NCBI GenBank assembly: GCA_027624045.1 | Contig: JAQBUE010000014.1 | Location: 1-49,257, forward strand | Length of the DNA: 49,257 nt | Direction of reading: 5' to 3' | From: Acidobacteriota bacterium | GTDB lineage: Bacteria > Acidobacteriota > Terriglobia > Bryobacterales > UBA6623 | Part shown: positions 48,082 through 49,257 of the stretch, piece by piece | Numbering within the stretch: the first letter of the stretch is position 1 | How the letters are laid out: each line of letters opens with the position of its first letter | Program-made: the position numbers and the translations under genes | Notes under the pieces: generated by a model | Databases searched by the model: none | Told to the model about the DNA's origin: nothing | What the model saw: the letters and a program-made list of their open reading frames with translations, nothing else

Positions 48082-49128
48082 CTAGCTATTCAGTCGAATC
48101 TGGAGCGTTTGACCCATGTCGTAGGTGGGCGCCTTGCGGTTCGCGATCAACTCCTTTTGCTCAGAGAGCGCGGTTACCAGTAACGGCATGCCGATGGTCG
48201 AGTCGCAGTGGCAGTTGACCATCTGCGCCCCTTTGGCGAGCTTGCCCCAACTTTGCGATTCCTCGAACGTACAACCGGACAGACCGCCCCAGTGTGGGGC
48301 GTCGGTGACAACTTGAACACCGTAGCGATGACCCGACTTGTTCTTGTTGATGAGCATCGCGACGACTTCGGTCTGCTGTACGTAGTTTTTCGGCGTGCCG
48401 CCACCGAAGTAAATGACGCCGGTAGCGGGCGAGTCGGCGACGATATTCGTGATTTCGAGGATGTCGGCCATCATGTCGAACATCAGGCGATTTTCCCCGC
48501 GGTGACGGTTCTCGGCGACACCGATACCGATCGAACTATCGGCGATGGCCGGACAAAACAGCGGCACCCCGCACTTGGCGGCGCTGCTGACGATGCCGTC
48601 TACAGCGCAGTCCTTGCCGATCTCCTGGCCGAGCAGGTAGAGGAATTCGCGCGTCGTGTAGGGGCGTCCTTGATCCAGGGCAGAGGCAAAACCACCGATC
48701 CACAGGTCGTGCTCGCGGAAACGGACCTCGTCGGCGAGGATGTCGTACATGCGGTCGACCATGTGGTCACCGAGATCTTCGTCGTTCATGTTGGGGTGGC
48801 CAAGATAGTGGTGGAAGCCCCGTGTTTCGTGGATGTCGTGGAAGAAATTAGCGCCGGTCGAAGTGAGCGCGTCAATGAGGCGATTCTCGATCATGAACTT
48901 GACCAAGTTGCGCATACCCCCGGGAACCATCGCCCCGGACATGCCCATCAGGATCGTGCACTCGGGGTCGGCGAGCATCTGCTTCCAGACATCGAAGGCG
49001 CGGCCTAGTTGGCGTCCTTGGAAGCCTACGTAGCACATCTTTTCGAGTACAGCGGAGGCGGAGGTGGCGCCGTCGATGGCGAAGGGCCGGGTGGGCTCGG
49101 AGAGGATTTCTTCTTTGCTATGTTTCAT
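48082..49128 (-). CDS. Deoxyhypusine synthase family protein
   Basis: A 348-residue protein from ATG 49128. It is homologous to deoxyhypusine synthase. The catalytic lysine is present in SWGK (compare VSWGK, Lys329 of the human enzyme). NAD-binding motifs TSTGANFFHD and FGGGTPKNY are also recognisable. In eukaryotes and archaea the enzyme moves the butylamine group of spermidine to eIF5A/aIF5A. Bacteria lack eIF5A, so these homologues probably act on small polyamines or other amines (inference from family work). The upstream ATGs at 49203 and 49158 are less likely because a -10 element overlaps the second. No polyamine gene is next to it. Confidence 0.88.
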   Translation of the reverse strand: MKHSKEEILSEPTRPFAIDGATSASAVLEKMCYVGFQGRQLGRAFDVWKQMLADPECTILMGMSGAMVPGGMRNLVKFMIENRLIDALTSTGANFFHDIHETRGFHHYLGHPNMNDEDLGDHMVDRMYDILADEVRFREHDLWIGGFASALDQGRPYTTREFLYLLGQEIGKDCAVDGIVSSAAKCGVPLFCPAIADSSIGIGVAENRHRGENRLMFDMMADILEITNIVADSPATGVIYFGGGTPKNYVQQTEVVAMLINKNKSGHRYGVQVVTDAPHWGGLSGCTFEESQSWGKLAKGAQMVNCHCDSTIGMPLLVTALSEQKELIANRKAPTYDMGQTLQIRLNS

Positions 49129-49156
49129 TTCTGGTCGATTCGGCGGACGGGTGGTC

Positions 49157-49165
49157 ATGATAACA
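49157..49165 (-). promoter_or_regulatory. Extended -10 element for the deoxyhypusine synthase homologue
   Basis: The minus strand reads TGTTATCAT, a good extended -10, about 29 bases before ATG 49128. An in-frame ATG (49158) overlaps the box and is therefore unlikely as a start. Confidence 0.4.
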
Positions 49166-49199
49166 GAAACGGCGGCATGGCTTGCGTACGGAGAGTTGT

Positions 49200-49255
49200 C
49201 CAATGCAAGATGATCCTGAAAGGAGGGAGTGTTTCCAATACAAGATGATCCTGAA
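49200..49255 (-). repeat. Tandem copies of a 35-base repeat at the right edge
   Basis: CCAATGCAAGATGATCCTGAA (one mismatch between copies) occurs at 49200-49220 and 49235-49255, a 35-base period. The second copy with its flank (49231-49255) is almost identical to the reverse complement of 36-60. The array may continue past the window. Confidence 0.8.
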
Positions 49256-49257
49256 GA

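Overview
The window looks like a chromosomal segment of an acidobacterium, most likely of the Solibacter/Bryobacter group (inference). The DNA is GC-rich with dense protein-coding genes. Several proteins have Tat-type signal peptides. One very large secreted protein (14727-18479) carries the C-terminal domain type that is largely confined to Solibacteres (the TIGR03437 family). The gene set includes a full SUF iron-sulfur cluster operon, a Bacteroidetes/Wolinella-type succinate dehydrogenase with a single membrane subunit, and a Gram-negative two-domain YidC. I see no tRNA, rRNA, CRISPR array, prophage or complete insertion sequence.

Layout. 70-5210 (minus): a coupled DUF2339-DUF3999 membrane-protein pair, with the DUF2339 frame broken by one in-frame TAG. 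5577-9240 (plus): gatB, a gamma-glutamylcyclotransferase-like gene, and a Tat-exported TIM-barrel isomerase translationally coupled to a nitrilase-superfamily amidase. 9274-14170 (minus): a membrane-bound HD-GYP/GGDEF cyclic-di-GMP protein, then a second nitrilase coupled to a Tat-exported oxidoreductase. 14281-18479 (plus): a cupin and the giant NHL-repeat protein. 18551-20736: an RDD membrane protein and a divergent sulfatase. 20898-25110: sdhCAB facing cdd, with overlapping 3' ends. 25172-29605: a lipoprotein amidohydrolase and a BNR-repeat protein, then a divergent DUF3500 secreted protein and an orphan BrnA-type antitoxin.

29609-37502 (minus) is one iron-sulfur cluster assembly region: sufB-sufC-sufD-sufS-sufU-sufT, an Rrf2-type regulator with three cysteines, a Mrp-type ATPase and a DUF971 protein. 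SufS and SufU mobilise sulfur, SufBCD is the scaffold, SufT and Mrp probably act in maturation or delivery, and the regulator probably senses cluster status. Two palindromic repeat elements sit inside this operon (36014-36033 and 31038-31128).

37664-41362 (plus) holds a GT-C type membrane glycosyltransferase and an NfrB-like family 2 glycosyltransferase with a C-terminal MshEN domain, which suggests a cyclic-di-GMP-controlled polysaccharide. 41374-47960 (minus) is the conserved rpmH-rnpA-yidD-yidC-jag-mnmE block near replication origins in many bacteria, here followed by purS and glmS. The 48-residue rpmH gene (47814-47960) overlaps rnpA, and a good sigma-70 promoter lies upstream. Next to it (48082-49128) is a deoxyhypusine-synthase homologue that keeps the catalytic lysine.

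Points that most deserve a second look: the in-frame stop in DUF2339; a short repeat family present near both ends of the window in opposite orientation; the composite architecture of the NHL protein; the missing CxxC in the Mrp ATPase; the palindromic repeats and candidate operator around the suf operon; the orphan antitoxin; and the deoxyhypusine-synthase homologue.
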